A DNA stretch of 64,000 bases from Dyella sp. AtDHG13 (GTDB lineage: Bacteria > Pseudomonadota > Gammaproteobacteria > Xanthomonadales > Rhodanobacteraceae). Of this stretch, positions 21,605 to 31,117 are shown in pieces. The position numbers and the translations under genes were made by a program. The stretch spans positions 186,001-250,000 of the forward strand of contig NZ_QICJ01000008.1 of the NCBI RefSeq assembly GCF_003201105.1. The letters are read 5' to 3'. The first letter of the stretch is position 1. Each line of letters opens with the position of its first letter. The notes below the pieces were generated by a model. That model had not been told where the DNA came from. It worked only from the letters and a program-made list of their open reading frames with translations, and did not search any database.

Positions 21605-22357
21605 TCAATCCGTCTGCAGTTCCGCCACGAAATCGTAGATGTCGCCGCGATACCACGAGGTGGTGAACTCCACCACGCGGCCGTCGTCGAGGAAGCTGCG
21701 CCGTTCGATGTTGAGTCCCGCGCTGCCGGCGGGCACGTGCAGCAGGCGCGCCTGCTGCGCGCCCAGCGACACCGCGCGCAGCCGCTGCAAGGCGCGGCGC
21801 GGACGCGCGCCGAGTGTTTCGAGCACCTGATAGAGCGAGTCCTGCACGATGGTCGGGTCGGGCAGGATGCTCGCGGGCACCACGCTGCGCTCGATCGCCA
21901 GCGGTTCTTCCTTCGCATAGCGCACGCGGTGCAGGCGCGCCACCAGCACGCCGGGCGAGAGATTCAACGCCATCGATTCCTCGGGCGTCACCTCGCCGAT
22001 GATGCGCTCGGAGAATTCGGAACGCGGGTTGAGCCCGCGCGCGCGCAAATCCTCGGTAAAGCTGGTGAGGCGCGACATCGGCTTGATGATGCGCTCGGCG
22101 ACGAAGGTGCCCGCGCCGTGGCGCTGGTTGAGCAGGCCTTCTTCCACCAGTCCGGAAATCGCCTTGCGCACGGTGACGCGCGAAAGCTGCAGCAGGCGGG
22201 AAAGATCGCGCTCGCTGGGCAGCGCCTGGCCCGGCTCGATGTCGCGGTGTTCCACCACGTTGCGGATGGCCCGGCGCAGGCGCAGATAGGCCAGCGGCTG
22301 GCTGGTGGCGGGGTCGCGGCTGAGCCGGCGGTATTCGTTGACGAGGGCGGTTTCCAT
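21605..22357 (-). CDS. GntR-family transcriptional regulator with UTRA domain
   Basis: Protein of 250 residues. The N-terminal winged helix-turn-helix (PLAYLRLRRAIRNVVE ... LPSERDLSRLLQLSRVTVRKAISGLVEEGLLNQRHGAGTFV) is followed by a UTRA effector domain (residues about 100-245; ends WYRGDIYDFVAELQTD). HutC/NagR-type members bind small effectors such as sugar phosphates and repress adjacent catabolic genes. The gene diverges from zwf and sits beside the chitinase cluster, so a GlcNAc- or hexose-phosphate effector is a reasonable guess, not shown. The start is the ATG at 22357; a longer frame reads into the intergenic operator-like repeats. Confidence 0.88.
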   Translation of the reverse strand: METALVNEYRRLSRDPATSQPLAYLRLRRAIRNVVEHRDIEPGQALPSERDLSRLLQLSRVTVRKAISGLVEEGLLNQRHGAGTFVAERIIKPMSRLTSFTEDLRARGLNPRSEFSERIIGEVTPEESMALNLSPGVLVARLHRVRYAKEEPLAIERSVVPASILPDPTIVQDSLYQVLETLGARPRRALQRLRAVSLGAQQARLLHVPAGSAGLNIERRSFLDDGRVVEFTTSWYRGDIYDFVAELQTD

Positions 22358-22366
22358 ACCTAAACG

Positions 22367-22533
22367 ATACCAATGACCATACCAATCTGGCAATCGACTG
22401 TTTTGGTGCGGCTTTTGGGTGGTACCAGTTTTATGCCCCAAACCTTGCCCAATGAAGGCTCCCGGCCCGCGCCCGGGGAACTGGTGTTGTCTGGTATGTC
22501 ACTGGTACGATCAACGGGCAACGTACGTGGTAT
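22367..22533. promoter_or_regulatory. Array of TGGTAY motifs between the GntR regulator and zwf
   Basis: Six copies of the core TGGTA(T/C) occur in the 220-bp divergent spacer: ATACCAAT at 22367-22374 and again at 22379-22386 (12-base period), palindrome TGGTACCA at 22420-22427, TGGTAT at 22492-22497, TGGTAC at 22503-22508 (11-base period) and TGGTAT at 22528-22533. GntR/UTRA regulators recognise short dyads of this type, so these are candidate operators for autoregulation and for control of zwf-pgl-edd-eda. Confidence 0.55.
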
Positions 22534-22577
22534 GCATGCCACGCACTGGCCCCACGCATCGCCTCGAGGTGACTGAA

Positions 22578-24041
22578 GTGACTGCTTCTCCCCAGCCGGT
22601 CGACACGTTTGACCTGGTGATTTTCGGCGGCACCGGCGACCTTGCCCTGCGCAAGCTCCTGCCCGCGCTCTACCACCGCTACACCGACGGCCAGATCCCC
22701 AACGACAGCCGCATCATCGGCATTGCCCGCGAAGGCCTGGACGACGAGGGCTACCGGGACAACCTGCGCAAGGTGCTGGTGAAGGACGGCAACGGCAAGA
22801 AGGTGGAGGATTTCCTCAAGCTGGTCGGCTACCGCTCGCTCGACGCGCGCAAGGACGACGGCTGGGATGACTTCGCCAAGCTGATGGGCAAGGACGCGGA
22901 CCGCATCCGCGTGTTCTACCTCTCCACCTCGCCCGACCTGTTCGTCGACATCTGCAATCGCCTGGGCAAGTACGACCTCAACAAGGGCAAGTCGCGCGTG
23001 GTGCTGGAAAAGCCCATCGGCCACGACCTCAAGAGCGCCAACCAGATCAACGACGACGTCGGCCGTTTCTTCGACGAGTCGCAGACCTTCCGCATCGACC
23101 ACTACCTTGGCAAGGAAACGGTGCAGAACCTGCTGGCGCTGCGCTTCGGCAACGCGCTGTTCGAGCCGCTGTGGAACGCCGAGCACATCGACCACGTGCA
23201 GATCACCGTGGCCGAAACGCTGGGCGTGGGCCAGCGCGCGGGCTACTACGACCACGCCGGCGCGCTGCGCGACATGGTGCAGAACCATATCCTGCAGCTG
23301 CTGTGCATGCTGGCGATGGAGCCGCCCTCCTCGCTCGCGCCCGACGCGGTGCGCGATGAAAAACTGAAGGTGCTGCGCTCGCTCAAGCCGATCACGGAAA
23401 GCAATTTCGCGCAGCTCACCGTGCGCGGCCAGTACCGCGCCGGTTCGGCGGACGGCCAGGCCGTGCCGGGTTATCTCGACGAACTGAAGGACCACAAGTC
23501 CAACACCGAAACCTTCGTGGCGGTGAAGGCGGAGATCGCCAACTGGCGCTGGGCCGGCGTGCCGTTCTACCTGCGCACGGGCAAGCGCCTGCCCGAACGC
23601 GTGTCGGAGATCACGGTGGTGTTCAAGGCCGTGCCGCATTCCATCTTCGATGCCGCCGCCGGCCCGCTGCAGCAGAACCGCCTGGTGCTGCGCCTGCAGC
23701 CGGACGAGGACATCAAGCTGTGGCTGACCATCAAGCATCCGGGGCCGGGCGGCCTGCGGCTGCGCCATGTGCCGCTGGACATGAGCTTCGCCGAAGCCTT
23801 CGGCGCCTCGCAGCCCGATGCGTACGAGCGCCTGCTGCTGGACGTGGTGCGCGGCAATCCCACGCTGTTCATGCGCCGCGACGAAGTGGAGGCCGCATGG
23901 CGCTGGGCCGATCCCATCCTGGCCGCGTGGGCGGAAAGCGGCGAAGCGCCGCGTCCGTACACGTCGGGCACCTGGGGCCCGAGCGCGGCGGTGGCGCTGA
24001 TCGAGCGCGACGGCCGCACCTGGAACGAGGACAGTGACTAA
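22578..24041 (+). CDS. zwf: Glucose-6-phosphate 1-dehydrogenase
   Basis: Oxidises glucose 6-phosphate to 6-phosphogluconolactone with NADP(+), the entry to the Entner-Doudoroff and pentose phosphate routes. The 487-residue protein has the dinucleotide site GGTGDLA, the substrate/catalytic signature RIDHYLGKE, and EKPIGHD. The start is taken as GTG at 22578 because GAGG lies 8 bases upstream; GTG at 22569 is an alternative. Longer frames upstream run into the operator region. It is the first gene of zwf-pgl-edd-eda and divergent from the GntR regulator. Confidence 0.95.
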   Translation: MTASPQPVDTFDLVIFGGTGDLALRKLLPALYHRYTDGQIPNDSRIIGIAREGLDDEGYRDNLRKVLVKDGNGKKVEDFLKLVGYRSLDARKDDGWDDFAKLMGKDADRIRVFYLSTSPDLFVDICNRLGKYDLNKGKSRVVLEKPIGHDLKSANQINDDVGRFFDESQTFRIDHYLGKETVQNLLALRFGNALFEPLWNAEHIDHVQITVAETLGVGQRAGYYDHAGALRDMVQNHILQLLCMLAMEPPSSLAPDAVRDEKLKVLRSLKPITESNFAQLTVRGQYRAGSADGQAVPGYLDELKDHKSNTETFVAVKAEIANWRWAGVPFYLRTGKRLPERVSEITVVFKAVPHSIFDAAAGPLQQNRLVLRLQPDEDIKLWLTIKHPGPGGLRLRHVPLDMSFAEAFGASQPDAYERLLLDVVRGNPTLFMRRDEVEAAWRWADPILAAWAESGEAPRPYTSGTWGPSAAVALIERDGRTWNEDSD

Positions 24042-24064
24042 GCCCTCGTTCGGTTTGGTGCAAG

Positions 24065-24095
24065 GCGATGCACGGGCGTTTCACCCGTGCGTCGC
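24065..24095. other. Stem-loop between zwf and pgl
   Basis: Arms GCGATGCACGGG and CCCGTGCGTCGC pair over 12 positions with one G/T-type mismatch around a 7-base loop. No T-run follows. It may be an mRNA stability or partial termination element inside the operon. Confidence 0.45.
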
Positions 24096-24175
24096 AAGCC
24101 GGCTCCTAGACTTCGACGCCTACCCTTTTCTGCGCCGCGTGTGTGCTTCCGCGCAGTTTCCTCTTCTCGCTCACC

Positions 24176-24889
24176 ATGCCTGACACCCTCAACGTCACCA
24201 CCCACAGCTTCACCGATTGCGACGCGTTGGCCGTCGCGCTGGCCGAACGCATCGCCGAGCGTCTGCGAGAAGGCATTGCCGAACGCGGCAGCGCGCTGCT
24301 CGCGGTGTCCGGCGGCAGCACGCCGCGCCACTTCTTCGAGAAACTCTCGCGCCAGTCGCTGGACTGGGCGAAGGTGGTGGTGACCCTGGTCGACGAGCGC
24401 TGGGTACCCGAGAGCAGCGAGCGTTCCAATGCCGCGATGGTGAAGGAACTGCTGCTGCAGCACGCCGCCACCGCGGCGCAGTTCGTGCCGCTCTACACCG
24501 ATGCGCCGACGCCGGAAGCCGGCCTCGCCACGGTGCGTGCGCGCATGGCCTCGCTGGCCCTGCCTTTCGATGCGGTGATTCTCGGCATGGGCAACGACGG
24601 CCACACGGCCTCGTTCTTCCCCGAGGGTGATCGCCTGCCCGAAGCGCTCGACCTCAACAACAGCGCGCGCGTGCTGCCCATGCGTGCGCCGGGCGCCGGC
24701 GAGCCGCGCATCACCTTTACCTTGTCCGCCCTGCTCGATACGCGCGCGCTGGTGCTGCATATCGAAGGCGAAGCCAAGCGGCAGCTGCTGGCGGATGCGC
24801 GCCTTGGCCTGGGCGACGCCGCGAATTTCCCGGTGCGCTCGGTGCTGACCCAGCAGCGCGTGCCGGTGGCCGTGTACTGGTGCCCCTGA
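24176..24889 (+). CDS. pgl: 6-phosphogluconolactonase (DevB/Pgl type)
   Basis: Hydrolyses 6-phosphogluconolactone to 6-phosphogluconate. The 237 residues match the SOL/DevB family: LLAVSGGSTPRHFFEKL, VTLVDERWVP, DAVILGMGNDGHTASFFP. The ATG at 24176 (MPDTLNV) is preferred over an in-frame GTG 33 bases upstream because it gives the usual N-terminus. It is followed by edd after 66 bp. Confidence 0.92.
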   Translation: MPDTLNVTTHSFTDCDALAVALAERIAERLREGIAERGSALLAVSGGSTPRHFFEKLSRQSLDWAKVVVTLVDERWVPESSERSNAAMVKELLLQHAATAAQFVPLYTDAPTPEAGLATVRARMASLALPFDAVILGMGNDGHTASFFPEGDRLPEALDLNNSARVLPMRAPGAGEPRITFTLSALLDTRALVLHIEGEAKRQLLADARLGLGDAANFPVRSVLTQQRVPVAVYWCP

Positions 24890-24955
24890 GGCACCGCGGC
24901 CTCACCTGATGAATGGGCGCGCCCGCGCGCCCGATGATCTTCCCGGAGTTCGACC

Positions 24956-26773
24956 ATGAGTGTGCTGCACCCCGTTCTTGCCGAAGTCACCGAACGCCTG
25001 CGCGAGCGCAGCCGCGAATCGCGTGCGCAATACCTGCGCCGCATCGAGGCGGCGCAGGGCAATGGCCCGCATCGCGAGCGCCTGTCGTGCGGCAACCTGG
25101 CCCACGGTTTCGCCGCGTGCGGCGTCACCGACAAGGAGCGCCTGCGCGAAGGGCATACGCCCAACCTCGCCATCGTCAACGCGTACAACGACATGCTCTC
25201 GGCGCATCAGCCGTACGAGCGTTATCCGGAACTGATCCGCAACGTGGCGCGCGAAGCCGGCATCACGGCGCAGATGGCCGGCGGCGTGCCGGCGATGTGC
25301 GACGGCGTCACGCAGGGCCGGCCGGGCATGGAGCTGTCGCTGTTCTCGCGCGACCTGATCGCCATGGCCACCGCCGTGTCGCTCTCGCACGACATGTTCG
25401 ACGGCGCGATGTACCTGGGGATATGCGACAAGATCGTGCCCGGCCTCCTGATCGGCGCGCTGAGCTTCGGCCATCTGCCCGGCATCTTCGTGCCCAGCGG
25501 CCCGATGCCCAGCGGCATCAGCAACGAGCAGAAATCCAAGGTGCGCCAGGCCTATGCCGAGGGCAAGGCCACCAAGGCCGAGCTGCTGGAAGCCGAGGCC
25601 GCGTCGTACCACGCGCCCGGCACCTGCACCTTCTACGGCACCGCCAACTCCAATCAGATGCTGATGGAGATCATGGGCCTGCACCTGCCAGGCTCCAGCT
25701 TCGTCGCGCCCGATACGCCGCTGCGCGACGCGCTGACGCGCGAGGCCGTGCTGCGGGTGGCGGAACTGAGCGCGCCGGGTTCGTCCTACCTGCCGCTGGG
25801 CCACATCATCGACGAGCGCGCCATCATCAACGGCGTGATCGGCCTGCATGCCACGGGCGGCTCGACCAATCACCTGCTGCATCTGGTGGCCATCGCGCGC
25901 GCGGCGGGCATCGAGTTGCGCTGGGACGATTTCGACGCGCTGTCCTCGGTGATTCCGCTGCTGGCGCGCGTGTATCCCAACGGCTACGCCGACGTGAACC
26001 AGTTCCACGAAGCCGGCGGCATGGCGTTCCTGATCGACCAGCTGTTGAGCCAGGGCCTGCTGCACGCCGACGTGCGCACGGTGTTCGGCACCGGTCTGGA
26101 CGGCTATGCGCAGGTGCCGCACCTGGACGAGCACGGCGCGCTGGCGTGGTCGCCGGTGTCGAAGGAAAGCGGCAATCGCGGCGTGCTGCGCGGCGTGGCC
26201 GAACCGTTCCGCGCGGACGGCGGCCTGCGCATGCTGTCGGGCAACCTGGGTCGCGCGGTGATCAAGGTGTCGTCCGTGCCGGAGGACCGCCTCGTCATCG
26301 AAGCGCCCGCCATCGTGTTCCACGACCAGGACGACGTGCGCAAGGCGTTCGAGCGCGGCGAGCTCAATCGCGACTTCGTCGCCGTGGTGCGCTTCCAGGG
26401 TCCGCAGGCCATCGGCATGCCCGAGCTGCACAAGCTCACGCCGACGTTGTCGGTGCTGCAGGACCGCGGCCACCGCATCGCGCTGCTCACCGATGGCCGC
26501 ATGTCCGGCGCGTCCGGCCGCGTGCCGGCCGCGATCCACGTGACGCCGGAAGCGCAGGACCTGGGCCCCATCGCGCGCATCCGCGAGGGCGACATCATTC
26601 GCCTGGACGCCGTGGAAGGCCGTCTGGAGGTGCTGGTGGATGCCGCCGAATTCGCCGCGCGCACGCCGGCGACGGCCGATCTTTCCGCGCATCAGTTCGG
26701 CCTGGGGCGAGAGCTGTTCGGCATGTTCCGCCGCAACGCCACCACCGCCGATCTCGGCGCGGGCGTGTTCTGA
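24956..26773 (+). CDS. edd: Phosphogluconate dehydratase
   Basis: Dehydrates 6-phosphogluconate to 2-keto-3-deoxy-6-phosphogluconate, the first dedicated Entner-Doudoroff step. The 605 residues have the IlvD/Edd architecture with iron-sulphur cysteines in [24 protein letters not shown] and [15 protein letters not shown], and the C-terminal [22 protein letters not shown] signature region. Edd rather than IlvD is indicated by length and by the following eda. The start ATG follows a GGAG motif about 12 bases upstream. Confidence 0.96.
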   Translation: MSVLHPVLAEVTERLRERSRESRAQYLRRIEAAQGNGPHRERLSCGNLAHGFAACGVTDKERLREGHTPNLAIVNAYNDMLSAHQPYERYPELIRNVAREAGITAQMAGGVPAMCDGVTQGRPGMELSLFSRDLIAMATAVSLSHDMFDGAMYLGICDKIVPGLLIGALSFGHLPGIFVPSGPMPSGISNEQKSKVRQAYAEGKATKAELLEAEAASYHAPGTCTFYGTANSNQMLMEIMGLHLPGSSFVAPDTPLRDALTREAVLRVAELSAPGSSYLPLGHIIDERAIINGVIGLHATGGSTNHLLHLVAIARAAGIELRWDDFDALSSVIPLLARVYPNGYADVNQFHEAGGMAFLIDQLLSQGLLHADVRTVFGTGLDGYAQVPHLDEHGALAWSPVSKESGNRGVLRGVAEPFRADGGLRMLSGNLGRAVIKVSSVPEDRLVIEAPAIVFHDQDDVRKAFERGELNRDFVAVVRFQGPQAIGMPELHKLTPTLSVLQDRGHRIALLTDGRMSGASGRVPAAIHVTPEAQDLGPIARIREGDIIRLDAVEGRLEVLVDAAEFAARTPATADLSAHQFGLGRELFGMFRRNATTADLGAGVF

Positions 26774-26799
26774 TCCACATTCACTTTTTACGGAACGCC

Positions 26800-27441
26800 A
26801 TGAGCATCGAAACCAAGCAGAAACAGGTCGAGTCCACCCTACGCCTTGCGCCGGTGGTTCCCGTGGTGATCATCGACGACGCCCGCCAGGCGGTGCCGAT
26901 GGCGCGCGCGCTGGTGGCCGGCGGCATCCCCGCCATCGAAGTGACCTTGCGCACGGCCGCCGCACTCGATGCGATCAAGGCCATTGCCGATGAAGTGGAG
27001 GGCGCGGTGGTCGGCGTCGGCACCGTGCTCAGCGCCAAGGATCTGCGCGCCGCGCACAAGGCCGGTGCGAAGTTCGCAGTGTCGCCGGGCGTGTCGCCGG
27101 GCCTGCTGGACGCGGCCGACGACAGCGAACTGCCGCTGCTGCCGGGCGCGGCCACGGCCAGCGAAGTGATGACGCTGCTCGAGCGCGGCTATCGCTTCCT
27201 CAAGTTCTTCCCGGCCGTGCCCGCGGGCGGCCACAAGCTGCTTGGCGCGTGGGCGAGTCCGCTGCCGCAGATCAAATTCTGCCCCACCGGCGGCATCAGC
27301 CTGAGCAGCGCACCGGATTTCCTCTCCCTGCCGAACGTGGTGTGCGTGGGCGGCTCGTGGCTCACGCCCGCCAACAAGCTGCACGGCGGCGACTGGGCCG
27401 GCATCGAGGCGCTGGCGCGCGAGGCCGCGGCGCTGCGCTAA
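26800..27441 (+). CDS. eda: KHG/KDPG aldolase
   Basis: Cleaves 2-keto-3-deoxy-6-phosphogluconate to pyruvate and glyceraldehyde 3-phosphate. Protein of 213 residues with [10 protein letters not shown], a conserved Glu in [10 protein letters not shown] and the Schiff-base lysine in [12 protein letters not shown] at 26800 lies 26 bases after the edd stop. Its TAA overlaps the convergent beta-lactamase-like gene by four bases, leaving no room for a terminator between the two. Confidence 0.95.
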   Translation: MSIETKQKQVESTLRLAPVVPVVIIDDARQAVPMARALVAGGIPAIEVTLRTAAALDAIKAIADEVEGAVVGVGTVLSAKDLRAAHKAGAKFAVSPGVSPGLLDAADDSELPLLPGAATASEVMTLLERGYRFLKFFPAVPAGGHKLLGAWASPLPQIKFCPTGGISLSSAPDFLSLPNVVCVGGSWLTPANKLHGGDWAGIEALAREAAALR

Positions 27442-28859
27442 GGCGTGGCGTCCACGCGCGGCCACGACTGCGCGGGCGCATCGCCGCCTTCCACGTAATC
27501 CAGGCGGATGACCTTGCCCTGCGCATCGTGTACCGGCTGGAAGTAACTCAGTTCATCGGGCACGAAATACAGACGGCCTTGCGCGGTGGCCTGCAACGGC
27601 ACCGCGTGGCGGCCGGTGCGCTGTGCGAACAACTGGCCGTCTTTCACGCTGAGCGTTTCCAGCGTCGCGCCGTCGATGCGGTAGCTGCCTTGCAGTGCAT
27701 CGAGTTCGGCCTTTGATAGCGAAACGGCCACGGGCGTGTCGTAAGGTTCGCCCATCGCCAGCGCGGCGAGTCGGCGCGCCAGGGTGCGCGCATCGGTGTG
27801 GTCGTCGTTCGCGAGCACCACCACGGTGACCTGCGCCGAGGGCACGTAAGCCACCGCGGAAGCGAAGCCATCGATCTGCCCGGTGTGGCCGATCATCGGC
27901 TTGCCCCGCACCTGCCACAGATAGACGCCCAGGCCGTAGGGATGCGCGGACGTCACTCCGGCTGGCAGGGAGGCCGGCGTGGTCATCTGCGCGAACCAGG
28001 CGTTGCCGATGACCTTCCCGCCGGTCAGCGCGCGCATCCAGTGGAACAGATCCTCCGCCGTGGACACGAAGGCGCCAGCGGCGGCCGGCACCGAGGCGTT
28101 GATGTAGGACGCATTGCGCACGCCGTGGTCGGGCGTATCCGTGGTGTAGCCGGCCACGCGGCCCGGAATGATGGCCGCGTTGTCGCCGTAGCCGGTCTGG
28201 CGCAGGCCCAGCGGCTCCAGCAATTGCTCGCGGATGGCTTCGTGCCAGGGCTTGCCGGTGACCTTTTCGATCACCGCGCCGAGCACGGCGTAGCCGCCGT
28301 TGGAGTACGACTGTTGCGTGCCGGGCGCGAATGCCGGATCGCGACTGGCCACCTGGGCCAGCAGCGTGGCGGTATCCAGCTTGCGCGCGAAAAAGCCGGG
28401 CTGTGGATTCTTCGCCACATCGGAAATGCCGGCGGTGTGGTTGAGCAGCTGCCGCAGCCGGATGTGCGAAGCGTTGGGGAAGTCGGGCAAGTATTTGTCG
28501 AGCGTGTCATCCAGTGACACGCGTCCCTGCTCGGCGAGCTTCAGCACCTCGGCCGCCGTGAACATCTTGGTGATGGAGGCGATGCGATAGACCTGCCCCG
28601 TGCGCAGCGGCACGCCCAGCTCGATCTCGGCGCTGCCGCGCGCGGCATGGAACAGCACACGGTCGCCGCGGGCGATCAGCAGCTCCATGCCGGGTGCATC
28701 GGGACGCGCCGTCTGATCCAGCAAGGCTTGCGCCTGCGTGGCCACCGCGGCATCCGACGGCGAGCCGCCGGCCGCGGCCGCGAGTGTCGAGAAGGCCACG
28801 GCGGCCGCCAGCGCCCAACGTGCCATGCGTCGTGCCGGGCTTCGTGTTGTCGCTGCCAT
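27438..28859 (-). CDS. Exported serine beta-lactamase-family hydrolase (class C/PBP4-like)
   Basis: Protein of 473 residues with a signal peptide ([19 protein letters not shown] region) and a class C beta-lactamase/DD-peptidase-like domain: SxxK in SITK, YxN in YSNGG and HTG near the third motif ([10 protein letters not shown]). A C-terminal beta domain follows. Such proteins may be esterases, D-amino peptidases or peptidoglycan enzymes; the substrate cannot be told. ATG at 28859 is chosen over two upstream ATGs because GAGG sits 8 bases before it and the signal peptide then follows. Confidence 0.85.
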   Translation of the reverse strand: MAATTRSPARRMARWALAAAVAFSTLAAAAGGSPSDAAVATQAQALLDQTARPDAPGMELLIARGDRVLFHAARGSAEIELGVPLRTGQVYRIASITKMFTAAEVLKLAEQGRVSLDDTLDKYLPDFPNASHIRLRQLLNHTAGISDVAKNPQPGFFARKLDTATLLAQVASRDPAFAPGTQQSYSNGGYAVLGAVIEKVTGKPWHEAIREQLLEPLGLRQTGYGDNAAIIPGRVAGYTTDTPDHGVRNASYINASVPAAAGAFVSTAEDLFHWMRALTGGKVIGNAWFAQMTTPASLPAGVTSAHPYGLGVYLWQVRGKPMIGHTGQIDGFASAVAYVPSAQVTVVVLANDDHTDARTLARRLAALAMGEPYDTPVAVSLSKAELDALQGSYRIDGATLETLSVKDGQLFAQRTGRHAVPLQATAQGRLYFVPDELSYFQPVHDAQGKVIRLDYVEGGDAPAQSWPRVDATP

Positions 28860-28925
28860 CGGGTGTACCTCTGCGTGCATCAGGCGGCCGCCACGTTGCA
28901 AAACCGCGGACAGCGACGAGGCGCG

Positions 28926-29291
28926 TTACGGAGCGGGCGCCGGCGTCGTCTGCACGCACTGCGCCACCTGTTCGAAGTACCAGGTGTCGTCCTCGTTGAA
29001 GTTCGAGTAGTACGTGGCCACCGTGTGGTCGCCCACCGGCTTGATGTCCACCAGCGCCACGGCGGGACCGTTTTCGGTCTGGTGGATCTCGATGGTGGTG
29101 CCGGTGTACAGCACGTAGGACTCCAGATGTACGGGCTTTCTGCCCCAGGCGTCGGCGACGCACGATGCGATGTCGGCCGCGCTGCCCGCGCCCGCATACG
29201 AGGCGGTGGGCTTGGAATTGCGCAGGCTGCCCGCGCTGGAGCAAGCGGCGAGCAGGGTGACGGCAAGGGCGAGGACCACAAATCGTTTCAT
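28926..29291 (-). CDS. Small lipoprotein of unknown function
   Basis: Protein of 121 residues. The lipoprotein signal is MKRFVVLALAVTLLAAC followed by Ser. The rest is a compact domain (SYAGAGSAADIASCVADAWGRKP ... VHLESYVLYTGTTIEI) with two further cysteines. No known family is recognised with confidence. It is likely anchored in the outer membrane. ATG at 29291 is chosen because it begins the signal peptide; it lies 66 bases upstream of the beta-lactamase-like gene start and on the same strand. Confidence 0.75.
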   Translation of the reverse strand: MKRFVVLALAVTLLAACSSAGSLRNSKPTASYAGAGSAADIASCVADAWGRKPVHLESYVLYTGTTIEIHQTENGPAVALVDIKPVGDHTVATYYSNFNEDDTWYFEQVAQCVQTTPAPAP

Positions 29292-29418
29292 CGAAGGTCT
29301 TCCATCGGTGGGGTGAGGGCTGTGGGGCGTTGAGGCATGCCGGCGCTTGCGGCCCATGGTACGTGTGCGCCGCCGTCATGCCCATGCATGATGCAAACGC
29401 GCTACCCATGGCTCGCAC

Positions 29419-29690
29419 TTAGAGCCTGTTCACGATCTCCGCGTAGCCCGCGTTGTTCTTGAGTGGCTGCCCGGCGGCACCGCGTGGCGCAGCGCCTGCC
29501 TGGTGGGCAGGTCAAGCCGCGCGGTGCCGTTGGGCGGCCACTCAAGAACAACCCTTCGGGCCGGGTCTGTTTGCCCCCAGGCCGGCGTCATCACTCGGTC
29601 GTGTACGGACGTACACTCCCTCGCTCTTCCTTGCCCTGCGCGCAAACAGCTCCCGGCGCGGGCCACGCGGAGATCGTGAACAGGCTCTTA
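29419..29690. repeat. 272-bp structured element with 34-bp terminal inverted repeats
   Basis: The terminal arms 29419-29452 and 29657-29690 match at 32 of 34 positions as inverted repeats. Just inside the left arm a second inverted repeat (29453-29484 with 29520-29551) pairs 29 of 32 positions. Further small dyads lie in the right half (GTGTACG-GA-CGTACAC; CTGTTTGC near 29570 with GCAAACAG near 29645). It has no credible ORF and I see no target duplication. It could be a MITE-like non-autonomous element or a structured RNA locus. It fills most of the gap between the lipoprotein gene and the DUF2501 gene. Confidence 0.8.
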
Positions 29691-29744
29691 CGCGGCCATA
29701 ACGACACAGGGTGTTCAATGCGCGCACCTGACGGAGGGATACCC

Positions 29745-30269
29745 ATGAACAAACGCATCGGCAGCATCGGTACGGCCTGCGTGGCCATCGCCCTGAGCCT
29801 GGCCTGCAGCACCGGCGGCGCGCAGGACCTGGGCAAGCTCGGCAGCATGATCCCCGGCGGCGGCGGTTCGCTGACCTCCGGCAGCATGGGCAACGTGGCG
29901 GGCCTGCTGGAGTACTGCGTGAAGAACAACTACCTCGGCGGCAACTCGGGCGCCTCGGGCATCCAGAGCCAGCTGATGGGCAAGCTCAGTGGCGGTTCCA
30001 ACTCGTCCAGCAACAGCACGGGCTCGAGCACCAGCGACATGCTCGGCCAGCTCACCGGCAGCAAGAAGAAATCCTCCGACAGCAGCAGCTCGGGCGGCGC
30101 GACGAACGACCCCGGCTATCTCAACGGCGCCAAGGGCATCCTGCAGGGCAGCAACGGCCAGACCACGGACCTGTCGAGCCTTGGCGGCGGCAACAGCGAC
30201 CTGAAGTCCCAGCTCACCACCAAGGTGTGCGACACCGTGCTGAAGCAGGGCAAGTCGTTCCTGAAGTAA
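29745..30269 (+). CDS. DUF2501 (YjjA-like) exported protein
   Basis: Protein of 174 residues with an N-terminal signal peptide ending near CSTGGAQD, a conserved GLLEYCVKNNYLGG segment, a Ser/Gly-rich low-complexity middle (residues about 75-115) and a C-terminal LKSQLTTKVCDTVLKQGKSFL. These segments match DUF2501/YjjA. The two cysteines may pair. Function is unknown. The ATG at 29745 is preceded by GGAGGGAT; the element at 29419-29690 lies immediately upstream. Confidence 0.85.
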   Translation: MNKRIGSIGTACVAIALSLACSTGGAQDLGKLGSMIPGGGGSLTSGSMGNVAGLLEYCVKNNYLGGNSGASGIQSQLMGKLSGGSNSSSNSTGSSTSDMLGQLTGSKKKSSDSSSSGGATNDPGYLNGAKGILQGSNGQTTDLSSLGGGNSDLKSQLTTKVCDTVLKQGKSFLK

Positions 30270-30316
30270 GTCGGAGCACGGCAGGGGCGCAGCCTTGCGC
30301 TCCTGCCATCGCGGGA

Positions 30317-31084
30317 CTAGCGACCGCGGCGCAGCCGCCGCTCGTCCCGCGCCACGTAGATGCCCGCCGCCAGCACCATCAGCGCCAGCAGATACCAGGT
30401 GATCAGGTAGCTCAGGTGGTTGTTGGGAAACGCGATGACGGTGAGCCCGCCTTGCGGCCACGCCGGCTTGCCGGCGTCGCGCGTGCCGGGTGCCGCATCC
30501 TGGTCCACGAAATATGGCGCTACATGGCTGAGCCCGCGCGCCGCGGCGATGGCGGTCACGTCGCGCGTGTACCAGCTGTCGCGTGACGGGTCGTTATGGC
30601 GGAACGGGCGCGGCGATTCGCTGATGCGCAGCAGGCCGGTCACGCTAGTGTCGCCGGTCGGGCCGCGTGCGCAGCTGCCCTTGATGCCGCACCAGTCGGT
30701 GGGCACGAAGCCGCGGTTGACCAGCACGATCGAACCATCCGCCTGCTGCAGCGGCGTGAGCAGCCAGTAGCCGGTGCCATAGTCCGTCGCCGTCCACACC
30801 AGGGTTTGCTTGTCGTGCAGGAAGGCGCCGTGCAGCGTCATGTGGCGATACTCGGCGGACTGCGCATCCACGCCGGGCCATTCGGCCGGGCCCGGTGCTG
30901 CGACCGGTGGCGCATGCACGCGCGCATCCACGCGTGCGATCAGGTCGCGCTTCCAGCCCAGCCGATAGACCTGCCAGGTGCCCAGCGCCACGAAGCCGGC
31001 GAACAGCACCACGCCAAGAAAGGCCAGCAAGGCCAGCGCCACGGGGCCGCGCGGCTGGCGGCCCGGTTCTTCAGCAACACTCAT
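30317..31084 (-). CDS. SURF1-family terminal oxidase assembly protein
   Basis: Protein of 255 residues with two membrane helices (ALALLAFLGVVLFAGFVALGTWQ near the N-terminus and YLITWYLLALMVLAAGIYV near the C-terminus) around a periplasmic domain, the SURF1/Shy1 layout. GTWQVYRLGWK and VLVNRGFVP are family motifs. SURF1 helps insert haem into haem-copper oxidase subunit I. It lies 33 bp downstream of cyoD on the same strand, so it probably serves this quinol oxidase, as Surf1q proteins do elsewhere. Confidence 0.9.
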   Translation of the reverse strand: MSVAEEPGRQPRGPVALALLAFLGVVLFAGFVALGTWQVYRLGWKRDLIARVDARVHAPPVAAPGPAEWPGVDAQSAEYRHMTLHGAFLHDKQTLVWTATDYGTGYWLLTPLQQADGSIVLVNRGFVPTDWCGIKGSCARGPTGDTSVTGLLRISESPRPFRHNDPSRDSWYTRDVTAIAAARGLSHVAPYFVDQDAAPGTRDAGKPAWPQGGLTVIAFPNNHLSYLITWYLLALMVLAAGIYVARDERRLRRGR

Positions 31085-31117
31085 CGGGAACCACGTCTCT
31101 GGATGGGGTGTGGATCG

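Noticed and set aside
29419-29690. tRNA or rRNA fragment
   Set aside because: The multi-branched folding potential is high, but there is no tRNA acceptor/anticodon layout and no CCA end. The outer arms are far longer than a tRNA stem.
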